Source: Diogma glabrata (Eukaryota; Arthropoda; Insecta; Diptera; Cylindrotomidae). Taken from it: 64,000 bases of DNA. The stretch covers positions 149,499,197 through 149,563,196 of the forward strand of contig OY856188.1 of NCBI GenBank assembly GCA_963693315.1, in the 5' to 3' direction. A program made the translations under genes and the position numbers. Each line of letters begins with the position of its first letter. Positions within the stretch are counted from its first letter, which is position 1. Of the stretch, positions 11,918 through 21,476 are shown piece by piece. Below the pieces are notes generated by a model, which ran no database searches, was not told the DNA's origin, and was given only the letters and a program-made list of their open reading frames with translations.

Positions 11918-11949
11918 GAACGAGAAGAAAACTATTATCACCATCCATT
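11918..11949 (-). pseudogene. endonuclease piece of LINE D1 (left of LINE C)
   Basis: Minus-strand continuation of the endonuclease segment that resumes at 15041 on the far side of LINE C. Together they read KSPTFTPRNG and onward, comparable to KSPSFTPSND in copy D2. Confidence 0.6.
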
Positions 11950-11959
11950 ACGAGGAGTG
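11950..11959. repeat. target-site duplication (left) of LINE C
   Basis: ACGAGGAGTG at 11950-11959 is repeated exactly at 15031-15040, just after the A/TAAA-rich tail of the LINE. Confidence 0.88.
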
Positions 11960-12070
11960 TGTTAAATAGATAAGCTCCTCGTGCTACACCCTGGGTTACG
12001 CTAATAGTCTATTTCAACTTGGTAGCCAAACATTTCATTTCGAACTCTTGGCTGTGATACAAAACAAAAT

Positions 12071-12883
12071 ATGAACCAAAATCACAATAACAACGGTACT
12101 TTTCAGCACCATAATACAAAAAATATTGGACCTTCAGTCCGTATTTTGCAATTGAACATTGAAGGCATAAGCAGGTCAAAAACTGAACATTTACAGAGAT
12201 TATTAAAAGATTACGACATCGACGTTGTAATTCTGCAAGAAACGCATGCAGCAGATGAAGCGTAACTTACCTCTATAGGAAACATTGTTGGCTACAAATT
12301 AATTAGTGCTATTTACCATCAATCATATGGATCTGCCACGTATGTTAAGTCAGAAATCCTGAACTGCACCCACGTACTTACACAGACGGACAACGATATA
12401 CATCTTATTGTTGTTGATATATCGGACACGAAAATTGTAAACGTATACAAGCCTCCAAATACAGGATGGCCAGCTGCTACTCTACCATTATTCCACCACC
12501 CAGCAATGTAATATGCTGGTGACTTCAACAGTCATCACACTCAGTGGTCCTACTCAAATAATAATACCAATGACGTGCAACTGACCAACTGGGCGGATGA
12601 TAACAACATGTTCCTGGTATATGATGCGAAAGACATGAAAACCTTTAGATCTTCAAGATGGCGAAGCGATTACAATCCCGACCTCTGTTTTTCCACAAAA
12701 AACGAACAACGTAACCCTATTCCAATATCTAGGGCTGTCTTACAAGGTTTTCCACGCTCTCAACATCGTCCAGTAATTCTTAAGGTAGGAATCCAAATCC
12801 CACTCGTTAACTCTACTCCTCAACCTAGATGGAATTTTAACAAAGCTGACTGGGCTAAATATAGGTTGGAGTTGGATGTATAG
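12071..12883 (+). pseudogene. AP-like endonuclease domain of LINE C
   Basis: Begins MNQNHNNNGTFQHHNTKNIG, followed by VRILQLNIEGISRSK (the N-terminal asparagine region) and VVILQETHAADEA (catalytic QE). A TAA at 12263 breaks the frame; the same frame continues through VDISDTKIVNVYKPPNTGWP to a TAG at 12509, then AGDFNSHHTQW (GDFNxHH motif) and onward in the frame beginning at 12575 (LTNWADDNN, FRSSRWRSDYNPDLCFST, SQHRPVIL carrying the terminal histidine). It would nick target DNA to prime reverse transcription. Two in-frame stops and the loss of continuity at 12884 make it a pseudogene. No separate gag-like ORF1 precedes it in the 111-base leader, so the copy may be 5' truncated. Confidence 0.82.
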
Positions 12884-13300
12884 CTTGTAATTCTCGCTAT
12901 ATAAATATCAATTGTGTATAGCTAAGGATTCGCGCTATACTCACGCTGTTACTTCAAACGTTTTCTTCATTAAATTATGCTTTAAAGAAAACTCGATGGA
13001 AGCATTAATTTACGTATCCTTCCTTAATTAGTTATGTAGTAATCAGAAATTTTATTTAAATAATCAATTGAGAGTATATTCATTATCCTTTGAACTTTTA
13101 TAGATGATGTATGGATAATGAAATTACTGATAAATGCAAATAATTTAATAATTCAGCTTGATAGTTTACAATTTAGTCAATTAAACACAAGATGACTAAA
13201 CTAATTAAATAATTTGTTTAATGCACATCAGAATGAAAATATGTTATATCTAAATGTTACATCCTTATCATATTTTCTTAAATAAAATGTTGCATTTTAG
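12884..13300. other. AT-rich segment replacing or inserted in LINE C
   Basis: About 417 bases without coding potential between the endonuclease and the RT. In copy X the sequence directly upstream of AGTAAACATGTCTCG is coding-like linker (for example around 6240-6311), which is absent here. GTATAGCT occurs twice near the left junction (about 12878 and 12916). It could be an unrelated insertion or the result of a deletion and fill-in; no flanking duplication is certain. Confidence 0.6.
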
Positions 13301-13305
13301 TAAAC

Positions 13306-14829
13306 ATGTCTCGTTCTTCTATTAATCGCTTTCATAAGAAAACAATTAAACGTAAATTAAGAGAAATGAAACGCAATAGCTCGTCTCCATTGAAGTATGC
13401 GAACTCTTTTAGTAGCGAAGAACTAGAATCAGCTCTGTCCCAAACAAAAAACGGAAAAGCAGCTGGCTACGATGGTATTTTTCCAGAATTTCTTAGAAAT
13501 GCTGGAAAAAATGTAAAACAGTGGCTAACTAAATTTTTCTCGAATGTCATAGAAACCGGCAATCTACCAAAACATTTTAAGACTACGAAAGTGATAGTGA
13601 TACTTAAGCCAGGTAAACCATCCAATGAACCAGGAAGCTATCGCCCGATTGCCCTTTTGAGCACCTGCTATAAATTGTTACAACGGCTCATATACAATCG
13701 TATCGCACCGATATTGAATGACCAGATCCCAGTCGAACAAGCTGGTTTTCATCCCAATCGCAGTTGCACTGACCAACTGCTCGCTTTAACATCCTATATC
13801 GAAGGTGGGTATCAAAAACAACTAAAAACAGGCGCAGTATTCATCGATCTTACTGCAGCATATGACACGGTCTGGCGAAATGGGATTATATATAAGCTGT
13901 TCAATGCAATACCTTGTAGCAGCATCTCGCGTTTAATTAACATGTACTCGTGTATTCAAAGTTCATCTAAATAATTTCTGTAGTAGGTCTAAAATGCTTA
14001 ACAATGGTTTGCCACAGGGTTCCGTCCTGGCGCCATTACTTTTTAATCTGTACATTCATGACAATCCTGACACAACATCAAAGAAATTTGGTTACGCTGA
14101 TGATTGGACCCTGGCCACTCAAAACAAAGGCATGAGTGTCTGGAAATCTGGTGATTTGCTCTCAACTGACCTGGCGATAATGAATGACTATTTTCGAACG
14201 TGGATTTCCCAATCTAAGTAAAACCGAGAGCTCCTGTTTCCACTTAAACAACAAACTGGCAAAACACGAACTCTCAGTGTTATTTAACGGCACTGTCATT
14301 AAATACAATCAATAGCCAAAGTACCTGGGCATTACTCTCCATAGAACTTTTTCTTTTAAACTCCACCTAGAGAATACGTCAAAAAAACTTAACTTTACCC
14401 TTGCACGAATATTACGGTGACCACACTCGTTGTCGATTGAAGTCAAGAAAGCCTCCACATAAAACTGCCAGCAACCTGCTGGCAACTAATTTTAATATCT
14501 TGGATACCTGGGACACCTCCTGGCATCATTACAACACAACTGGTCTTTCTATTATTAACCTGACTTCTACCCAACCTGGTTTCGATCTGCCACGTCATAT
14601 CTAGACTACATTAAACCGAATAAGAACGAATCATGGTCGTTGTGCTGATTCTTTCTACAAGTGGGGCAAATCGGAGTCCCCTGAGTGTAACTGCGGCGCT
14701 CCACAACAAACAATAAAACACATTGCAACTGTGTGTCCAATTCGACGGTACAATGGCAACATCTCAGACATCCATTTGGCAACTCCCGATGTAGTAGCAT
14801 GGATAGACTCGCTCGATATAAACATCTAA
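13306..14829 (+). pseudogene. reverse transcriptase of LINE C (frameshifted)
   Basis: From MSRSSINRFHKKTIKRKLR an open frame runs 222 codons: GYDGIFPEFLRNAGKNVKQW, ILKPGKPSNEPGSYRPIALL, AGFHPNRSCTDQLL, GAVFIDLTAAYDTVW (catalytic Asp). A frame break near 13950 follows; the RT continues at 13994 with GLPQGSVLAPLLFNLYI and FGYADDWTLA (YADD). Further breaks occur near 14215 and in the segment to 14400, where part of the thumb seen in copy X is deleted. The C-terminus (HKTASNLLATNFNILDTWDT, then CNCGAPQQTIKHIATVCP and WIDSLDINI) ends at TAA 14827-14829. Nearly every block has a close counterpart in copy X, so both derive from one recently active family. Confidence 0.87.
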
Positions 14830-15030
14830 TGTTCAAATGTACTGCCCAATGTTAAAATATATTATACTTTCTACTTTTTTACTAAAAGACGCGCAATCAA
14901 ATCGATTGTAAGTTCATTTAATGTGTAGCCATGTTTTGTTTTAGGTAGATTTCATAGAAGAGTCTACCTATTTTAAGTTTAATTTTTAATGTGTCACAAA
15001 AAAAACCATACGCTAAATAAAAAAATAAAA

Positions 15031-15040
15031 ACGAGGAGTG
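15031..15040. repeat. target-site duplication (right) of LINE C
   Basis: ACGAGGAGTG, identical to 11950-11959, follows the A-rich tail of LINE C. Confidence 0.88.
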
Positions 15041-15178
15041 AAAGTTGGGCTTTTTACAATTTGCGTCAGATTCTGTGATGCGGCAAATATTTCTGCCTGC
15101 CTTCCATTGTTGATGTCGTCGGCCGTCTTAGAAAATTCTACCCACGATTGGTATGGACGTTGAAGTCACCGGTATAAC
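15041..15178 (-). pseudogene. endonuclease piece of LINE D1 (right of LINE C), 5' truncated
   Basis: The minus strand encodes GDFNVH (the GDFN endonuclease motif) near 15170-15150, then NNGRQAEIFAASQNLTQIVK in slightly shifted frames and KSPTFTPR at the junction with the LINE C target duplication. Sequence beyond about 15180 is unrelated, so D1 ends here. Confidence 0.7.
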
Positions 15179-16285
15179 GATAACGATAAGTTATCGTATT
15201 TTTTATAATTCTGGTTAGCGAAAAAGAATCGTTCAAAGATAGCTGAGCGAATAAAACTAAATTTAAATTAATATCCAAATTAAAATATAATCAACCTTTA
15301 GGCAAATTAATTTAGGCAAACCCTTAAGAAAATTAAAATATTAATTTAAAAAAAATTAAGTAGAATTTTAAAATTTGGGCTCCGAGGTGTTTGAGAACCT
15401 ATGTCAATAACCTTCTCCTGACAAAATTTCAGACTCCTATGTGTCGCAGATTTCTCTGGAGAGCGCACACAGACAGACAAACTTTATTTTATTATTGTAG
15501 AAGAAGATGTATTATGTATTGTTAGATATTTCAAAATTCTGGAACGATTTATAATGGCAATAGTTGTAAAAAACAATTGCACTCTGTATATCAATTGCTC
15601 TATTTATAAGTCCTATGTTCATCTCTGTCTATAGTACCGTTAAATAAGCTTAAGGCACTGCCTTTGATTCCATCCTAATTCCTAGCTCTTAGTCTTTGAT
15701 CGAAATTTAGTATCAAATACTCATTTTATTCAACACCAGTGCATGCATGCACTAATGCTGCTCTCGTACTTTTAAAAAAATAAATATCGTCAACGGTGCT
15801 TGGCTGAAATTGAAAGCATCAATATATGCCCCGGTTTCCCGCAGTCGGCTAGCGCAACCATCCAACTTTCCGAGATCACATACTGTCACAGCGACAGAAT
15901 GTATGGAATGACTTCTTTTGAGAACGCATGTTGCTGTTGTTGTGGGAGCTAGGCCATAAAATGTATCTATGTGCTGTTTTGACACATATTGTAAATATTG
16001 CATCAGAGGTGTTTCGGCACTGTGATACATGTCTAGTTTACCCGAGGTATCCGAGCTATAGGTCGTGGCCCTTATCCGATTTTATATACTGTAAAACCGT
16101 TGTTTTGGTTTCGTTGCCCGTTATTGTGGGCTTATCCTTCCTGCCTTAACACAACAGATTGTTGGATAAATACGGTACGCCGCGAAGAATGGATGTGATC
16201 TAACCATGGTTGGATTGATTAAACTTTAGAGCGTACCAACCTCGGTACTACTATTACCGCCAGTTTTATTTGTAATAATAAGTCA
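15179..16285. other. non-coding stretch with a short retro-repeat fragment
   Basis: Mostly AT-rich and featureless. Around 15935-15995 a segment (TTGTTGTGGGAGC, then TATCTATGTGCTGTTTTGAC, ACACATATTGTAAA) matches the 3' part of the short poly-A insert at 50654-50853 and a stretch at 59575-59630, so it is a copy of the same small dispersed repeat without its poly-A end. Confidence 0.5.
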
Positions 16286-16818
16286 GGGGCCCTATTCCCG
16301 AACACATAAATGTCATCACAATATTATAAATTCACACAATATTGTGAATTTCGTATTATGTAACACCAATTTGGTGAAAATTCAACACAATATTGTGAAT
16401 CTGACAAGAACAATATAGTTACTGTCAAAATCACAATTTTGCTTTATGTTTCATGTGTTGACTTTTTTATACAAATATCATCGATTGGCGTAAAAATTAA
16501 TTTATAACGAAAAATTAAGTCTTTACCTTTACTAATATTAAATAATCATATTTTAATATAAATATCATTAAAACATATTTATTTATTAAATATATTTTTA
16601 TTTTATTTTGCATCTTTTAAGATTAAAAAAGTTAGTTGTCAAAAATACGAAATACGTCAAAAGTACCAAAAATCTGTTATAATTTTGTAAAAATTTGTTA
16701 TAATTAGTTTGACACAAATATGAGTTACAGAATACCATTTTTAAACAAAGTTGTTAAGCATTTTGGTGAAACTGACAATATTGTCGATTGACAAATATGT
16801 GTTCGGGAATAGGGGCCC
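16286..16818. mobile_element. MITE-like element, copy 1 (TIR CCCTATTCCCGAACAC)
   Basis: The left end GGGGCCCTATTCCCGAACAC and right end GTGTTCGGGAATAGGGGCCC are inverted repeats of about 20 bases. The interior is AT-rich, non-coding and nearly identical to copy 2 at 17725-18237 (for example CACACAATATTGTGAATTTC and CAATTTGGTGAAAATTCAAC). Size and lack of coding capacity fit a non-autonomous DNA transposon; the superfamily is not determined because no target duplication is clear. Confidence 0.85.
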
Positions 16819-17294
16819 AGGTTTTATATTTTTTAATAAAATATTGATTGTATAATTTGTATTTCTTAACATAGGTCAGTGTTAAATGCAACTTGTGTAG
16901 AGACGTTTTTATTTACTATTATTCGAAACGCTTTCTTAAGGAAAATTTCCATTTTTAATTTCAATGTATTATGAGCGAGGTGATTCGGTATGTGAATATC
17001 TTTAATTTCTGACGGGTACGAATATTTTCCTTCTCTTTCCCATACTTTTACTCTAGTCTTAAAATCTTGACGCTCTTTTCAATTACTATAGTGCTTGTTA
17101 GTGGGATTGTGTCTATGTTTGTGGTGAGCTGCCTTAGAACACCTATCCGGGATTTTATAACTCATTTTTCCCGATCTCAGAAGTTCGTGTGTGTCTTCCC
17201 ATCAATACTTGTGCCGGTGAGTATTCTGATCCTTTAATAAGGACCATATCAAGGTGTATGTGCATAAATTCATGAGTGTGTTGCATATAAATGC
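16819..17294. other. non-coding stretch
   Basis: AT-rich sequence between a MITE and a LINE fragment; nothing recognised. Confidence 0.5.
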
Positions 17295-17662
17295 TTGTCG
17301 AAGTGTAAGACAGAAATATTGGTGCAACTCGCATCACAGGGTATTTCTCAAATTGTAAAAAGTCCAAGTTTCACTCCTAGTAATGACGGTGATAAATGTT
17401 CTTCTCTCTTTAGATTTTTATTTACATTACCTATCACAACCGATTTAGTAGAACCTATAGACTTCCCAAATCCCGTAAAATGTTGCATTTTTCAAAAATG
17501 AACACAAGTGACTGTCAAGTTTCCCAATTTTCTCTTTCAAACTTCATTGGTTTTATAGTAAATGTTTTTGCTCAAGATGTTACTAAAAACATCCAATTTG
17601 GTATCAATACAATCGATCCTTTTTCATTAATGAAATCCCAACGAACATATTTCTTTTCATAA
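17295..17662 (+). pseudogene. LINE family D fragment, copy D2 (endonuclease/linker)
   Basis: Two overlapping plus-strand readings: ILVQLASQGISQIVKSPSFT (end of the endonuclease, frame from 17295) and FQGINTIDPFSLMKSQRTYF-like linker (frame from 17480, actually reading IQFGINTIDPFSLMKSQ). The same blocks occur in D1 and at the right edge of the window. Part of the endonuclease between them is deleted. Confidence 0.7.
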
Positions 17663-17724
17663 TAAAAATCGCATTCATACATAAATAGTTCCCATATATC
17701 TGACGGTCAACAAAATATCAACCT

Positions 17725-18237
17725 AGGGGCCAAATTCCCGAACACATAAATGTCATCACAATATTGTAACTTCACACAATATTGTGAATTTCGTATTATG
17801 TAACACCAATTTGGTGAAAATTCAACACAATATTGTGAATCTGACAAGAACAATATAGTTACTGTCAAAATCACAATTTTGCTTTATGTTTTGTGTGTTG
17901 ACTTTTTTATACAAATTTCACCGATTGGCGTAAAAATTAATTTATAACGCAAAATTAAGTTTTTAATAATATTAAATAATCTTATTTTTATATAAATATC
18001 ATTAAAACATATTTGTTTATTAAATATATTTTTATTTTATTTTGCATGTTTTGAGATTAAAAAAGTTAGTTGTCAAAAGTACGAATCTAGTACCAAAAAT
18101 CTGTTATAATTTGTTATAATTGGTTTATGTCTAAGGATACACATATAAGAGTTACAGAATACCATTTTTATTCAAAGTTGTTAAGCATTTAGGTGAAAAT
18201 ATTGTCGATTGACAAACATGTGTTCGGGAATAGGGTC
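17725..18237. mobile_element. MITE-like element, copy 2
   Basis: Same family and orientation as 16286-16818. Left end GGGGCCAAATTCCCGAACAC, right end GTGTTCGGGAATAGGGT. Small internal deletions relative to copy 1 (for example around 17960 and 18075). Confidence 0.83.
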
Positions 18238-18861
18238 TCAGCTAATCGAAAACTGAAAATGGAAAATGTACTATTTTTGTAAGAAAAAAATAAAATGAAA
18301 AAATGTAATACAAAGAATATGTTTTTCTTTCATGTGATTTATAAATAAATAAATAAAATAAATAAATATACAGAGAAACGAACCTAGTGGAATTGCTAAA
18401 ATATTGATACTTTCTCAATTGTTGTGTTTTTGGCTATATGTATATTGTATATACTAATACTATGTACTACATGTAAATATGTTACGTTTGCGGCAAAAAC
18501 TAAAAGTAACTGTAAGAAAGTTGATAAATGTAAGAAATAATAACATTAAGTAAATGAACCGTTGAAAATAAAATTTAAGAAATTTAATTGTTTTCCTTTT
18601 TGTCTTTTTCGTTTTACAATTAAACAAAAAAATGTTTCTCGTTGAATAATCTTTTTTGTTGCTGTTTATTGACGGTTATTTTAATTTTTTTTTACTGTAC
18701 AGTTATCTTACGGCTCACAAATTTTCTAATGATCGATTAGTTTTGGTATATAATGAAAATTTATTTAAATTAAAACCATAATTTGATGTTGTCATTTTCA
18801 TCATAGTTTGACGTTTGAAATTTAAAAAGTCATACAGATTGTAGAGTTTTAAAAAATACAT
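18238..18861. other. non-coding stretch with AAAT microsatellite
   Basis: AT-rich; contains a short (AAAT)n tract at about 18343-18368. No gene recognised. Confidence 0.55.
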
Positions 18862-18864
18862 TTA

Positions 18865-19289
18865 GGCTGTTTTCTAAACGACGACTTATTTGAAACTTAT
18901 TTATGTAGACTTACTTATTCACCGCCATTTTAAATAAGTATTTAAAAGCTATTCTAAACGATTTAGCATACTTATTTTGACAGCAACAAAAAGCAAATTG
19001 GAAAATAAATTTAATTAAAACGATTTATTTGATTTGATCAATTAAAAGAGTTTTCAAAACTATTTTTTTCATTTTAAATTATTACATCAATTTTATTACG
19101 AATCGAAAAAGAAGTTTTATTCCTGAAAATCATTTAGTAAACAAACATAAAAATATTTGACACTGTCAAATCAAATTAGATTTTTCTATGGAAAAAAAAT
19201 TTCAAATAAGTCACCTCTTTAGGTTACTTATTTAAATAAGTAAGTCTCTACAAATAAGTTTCAAATAAGTTTTGGTTTAGAAAACAGCC
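18865..19289. mobile_element. MITE with TTA duplication (PIF/Harbinger-like)
   Basis: The termini GGCTGTTTTCTAAACGACGA and CCAAAACTTATTTGAAACTT-type right end are inverted repeats (right end reads TTTTGGTTTAGAAAACAGCC), with further complementarity through ACTTATTTGAAACTTATTT and GACTTACTTATT. TTA stands on both sides (18862-18864 and 19290-19292). A 3-bp TTA/TAA target and a 425-bp non-coding body are typical of Harbinger-type MITEs. Confidence 0.8.
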
Positions 19290-19292
19290 TTA

Positions 19293-20116
19293 GACAGCAT
19301 CTAAATTATTTAGTAGATTTAGTAGATTTATTTAGTAGATTTTAAACTAAACTGTGAAAAATATAAGATACAAACATATTTGGTTGATTTGTTTTCAAGT
19401 GCAATCAAATTTGATAACTTTTATAAACATAAAGTTTATAGTTTATATGTAAAATATCGGAGTCGCCGATTTTAGTATATTGTTTTCGTATCTTAATAGA
19501 GTTTAAATTAAATGTTAGGATAACTGTAAATCGTAGCTAAAAAAACATCAAATATGTAATTTTAAGTTCGTCAAAATGGTGCAGTTTACAGTTTAGTAGT
19601 CAAAACTATCTACTCACTACAAAAAGGAACGACAATATCCTTTGTCAACCAGAAACGAGTGTAAAACAACAATTATCAATAATTAAGTGTCCACATAATT
19701 CGAAATACTTTCTTTGTCACTCGGATTAGAGATTAGAATAAAACAACTAACTAACTAACTAAACAAAAATTTCTAGTAAAAGTACATAATAATAATAGCT
19801 ATTTATGCATTAAGGACGTAAAGTAGATCTTTTTTGCTAGAGAGTGGAATGAGAGGCAACAAATACTCGAAAGGAAAAATAGTAGATTTTTATACAAGTG
19901 GTGAAAAAGTCTCTTTTTGCGTGACTGGACGGTTTGTCCACGAGACGCGATAGCGTCGAGTGGAATAAGTTCAGGAACGCAAAAACATTTTTACCACGCG
20001 TAGAAAACGCTATTTTTTCTACGCTTATAAATATAAATGATAATATTTACAAATTCATCTACTAAAAACTTACAAAACGACATAGCCAAATTTGACAGTG
20101 TAAAACATAAATAATG
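19293..20116. other. non-coding stretch with a stem-loop repeat
   Basis: AT-rich. Positions about 19898-20022 form an imperfect hairpin (GTGGTGAAAAAGTCTCTTTT and TTGCGT against ACGCAAAAACATTTTTACCAC) with a GC-richer loop around GACGCGATAGCGTC. It looks like the end of an unclassified foldback element. Confidence 0.5.
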
Positions 20117-20118
20117 TA

Positions 20119-20724
20119 TAGGGCGATTTTTCGGTTCCGGTTTTTACCGCAATGGCGCTGCAAAAAGGGGATAAGAGAAAAAATCACAAAAATTTTATAT
20201 GGAATTCCATACAAAACACAATCTGAATAATTTTAAAAGTTATCTATGAAATTTCTCATTTTACTACAATTAAATAATTTTAATTTGTTTATGAATATTA
20301 TTGACAATATATTAAGCATAATATATAAAATATTTTCTTTTCTTCTGTCTGTAAAACAAATACGCAAATAGGTTAAATTTTTCATACAACTTTGTATGGG
20401 AAATTTTGGCAATTTTTATGTTTCTTTTTTGAGCGACTTAAGAATAATATTTTATATATTAGGCTTAAAATATAGTCAATAATACTCCATAAGCAAATTA
20501 AAATTGTTCAATCGTGGTAAAATGAGAAATTTCATAGATAATTTTTAAAATTATTCAAGTTGTGTTTTGTATGAAATCCCATATAAAATAATATAAGAAC
20601 TGAATCTAAAAAATTATGGTGCAAATTATGAAATAATTTAAAATATAAAAGTTTTTGAATTTTTTCTCTTATCCCCCTTTTGCAGCGCCATTGCGGTAAG
20701 CACCAGAACAGAAAAATCGCCCTA
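20119..20724. mobile_element. foldback MITE with TA target (Tc1/mariner-like)
   Basis: Long imperfect terminal inverted repeats: TAGGGCGATTTTTCGGTTCC and GCAATGGCGCTGCAAAAAGG on the left, CTTTTGCAGCGCCATTGCGG and GAAAAATCGCCCTA on the right. Complementarity continues inward (ATGAAATTTCTCATTTTACT against AAAATGAGAAATTTCAT), so most of the 606 bp is palindromic. TA lies on both sides (20117-20118, 20725-20726). No coding capacity. Confidence 0.85.
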
Positions 20725-21476
20725 TAGCATTTTTACCAGTGCAAAATAATGTTATTATTGTGTTCGCCTACAGATGGAAGCAGTGTTGCCAGATCGCGGG
20801 ATTTTTTCCAGTTTGCGGGATATTTCATATAAAACGGGAAAGCGGGAAAAAACTTGGAAAGTGCGGGATTTTTCACATTTAATAATAGAATCGTTTTAAT
20901 TTTGGATTTTTATGATCAATTAAACTCAAGTAAGTAAAGAAGTAATTGGAATTTTTTCAGTACAAAAGAATCGTTTTAAATTAAAACTTATCTTGAAATG
21001 GTTGCACCAACCAATTTTTTACCAGGCTTCAGGCCCTAAAAGCATATGCCATCTATCGGCTTTAGTATTGTCAAAGCCTTTTGCTGTTTAAATATTTCTT
21101 AGGGAGATAGGTACGTTTCGAAAACCCCAACGGACCACCATGTTATCTGAATTTCAGGAATATTTTGATGCTGCTAAACGAGAAATGAAATCGCCTGGAA
21201 CTACAAGTTGGCTCTCTATGCATCCATCCTTTTTAAACATATTAAAAAAATTGGGATGTTTGGCATCACTATTTTATTTCTGAGCAGTTGTTTACGTATC
21301 GAAAAAGAGCTATTACAATTTTTAAATTTTTTGAAAATCATGAAATCAAGACATATTTACTTCTTTTAAAAAATTTTGCTTCTCAATTTTAATAGATTTA
21401 ATGCTCCCTTTTATAGCAGTTCTTTCTTATTCCACAAGTTGTATGGAGAATCGAAACAATAGTAATATATTGTGTA

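Larger units (their letters stand above)
11960..15030 (+). mobile_element. LINE family C, endonuclease-RT copy with 10-bp target duplication
   Basis: It starts at 11960 right after the target copy and ends with CCATACGCTAAATAAAAAAA and an A-rich tail at 15030. Inside are a short 5' leader, an endonuclease, a 417-bp non-matching segment, an RT and the same 3' untranslated region as copy X (4209-6311). It interrupts the endonuclease of LINE D1, whose halves rejoin across it. The copy is inactive because of frameshifts and the internal segment. Confidence 0.9.
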
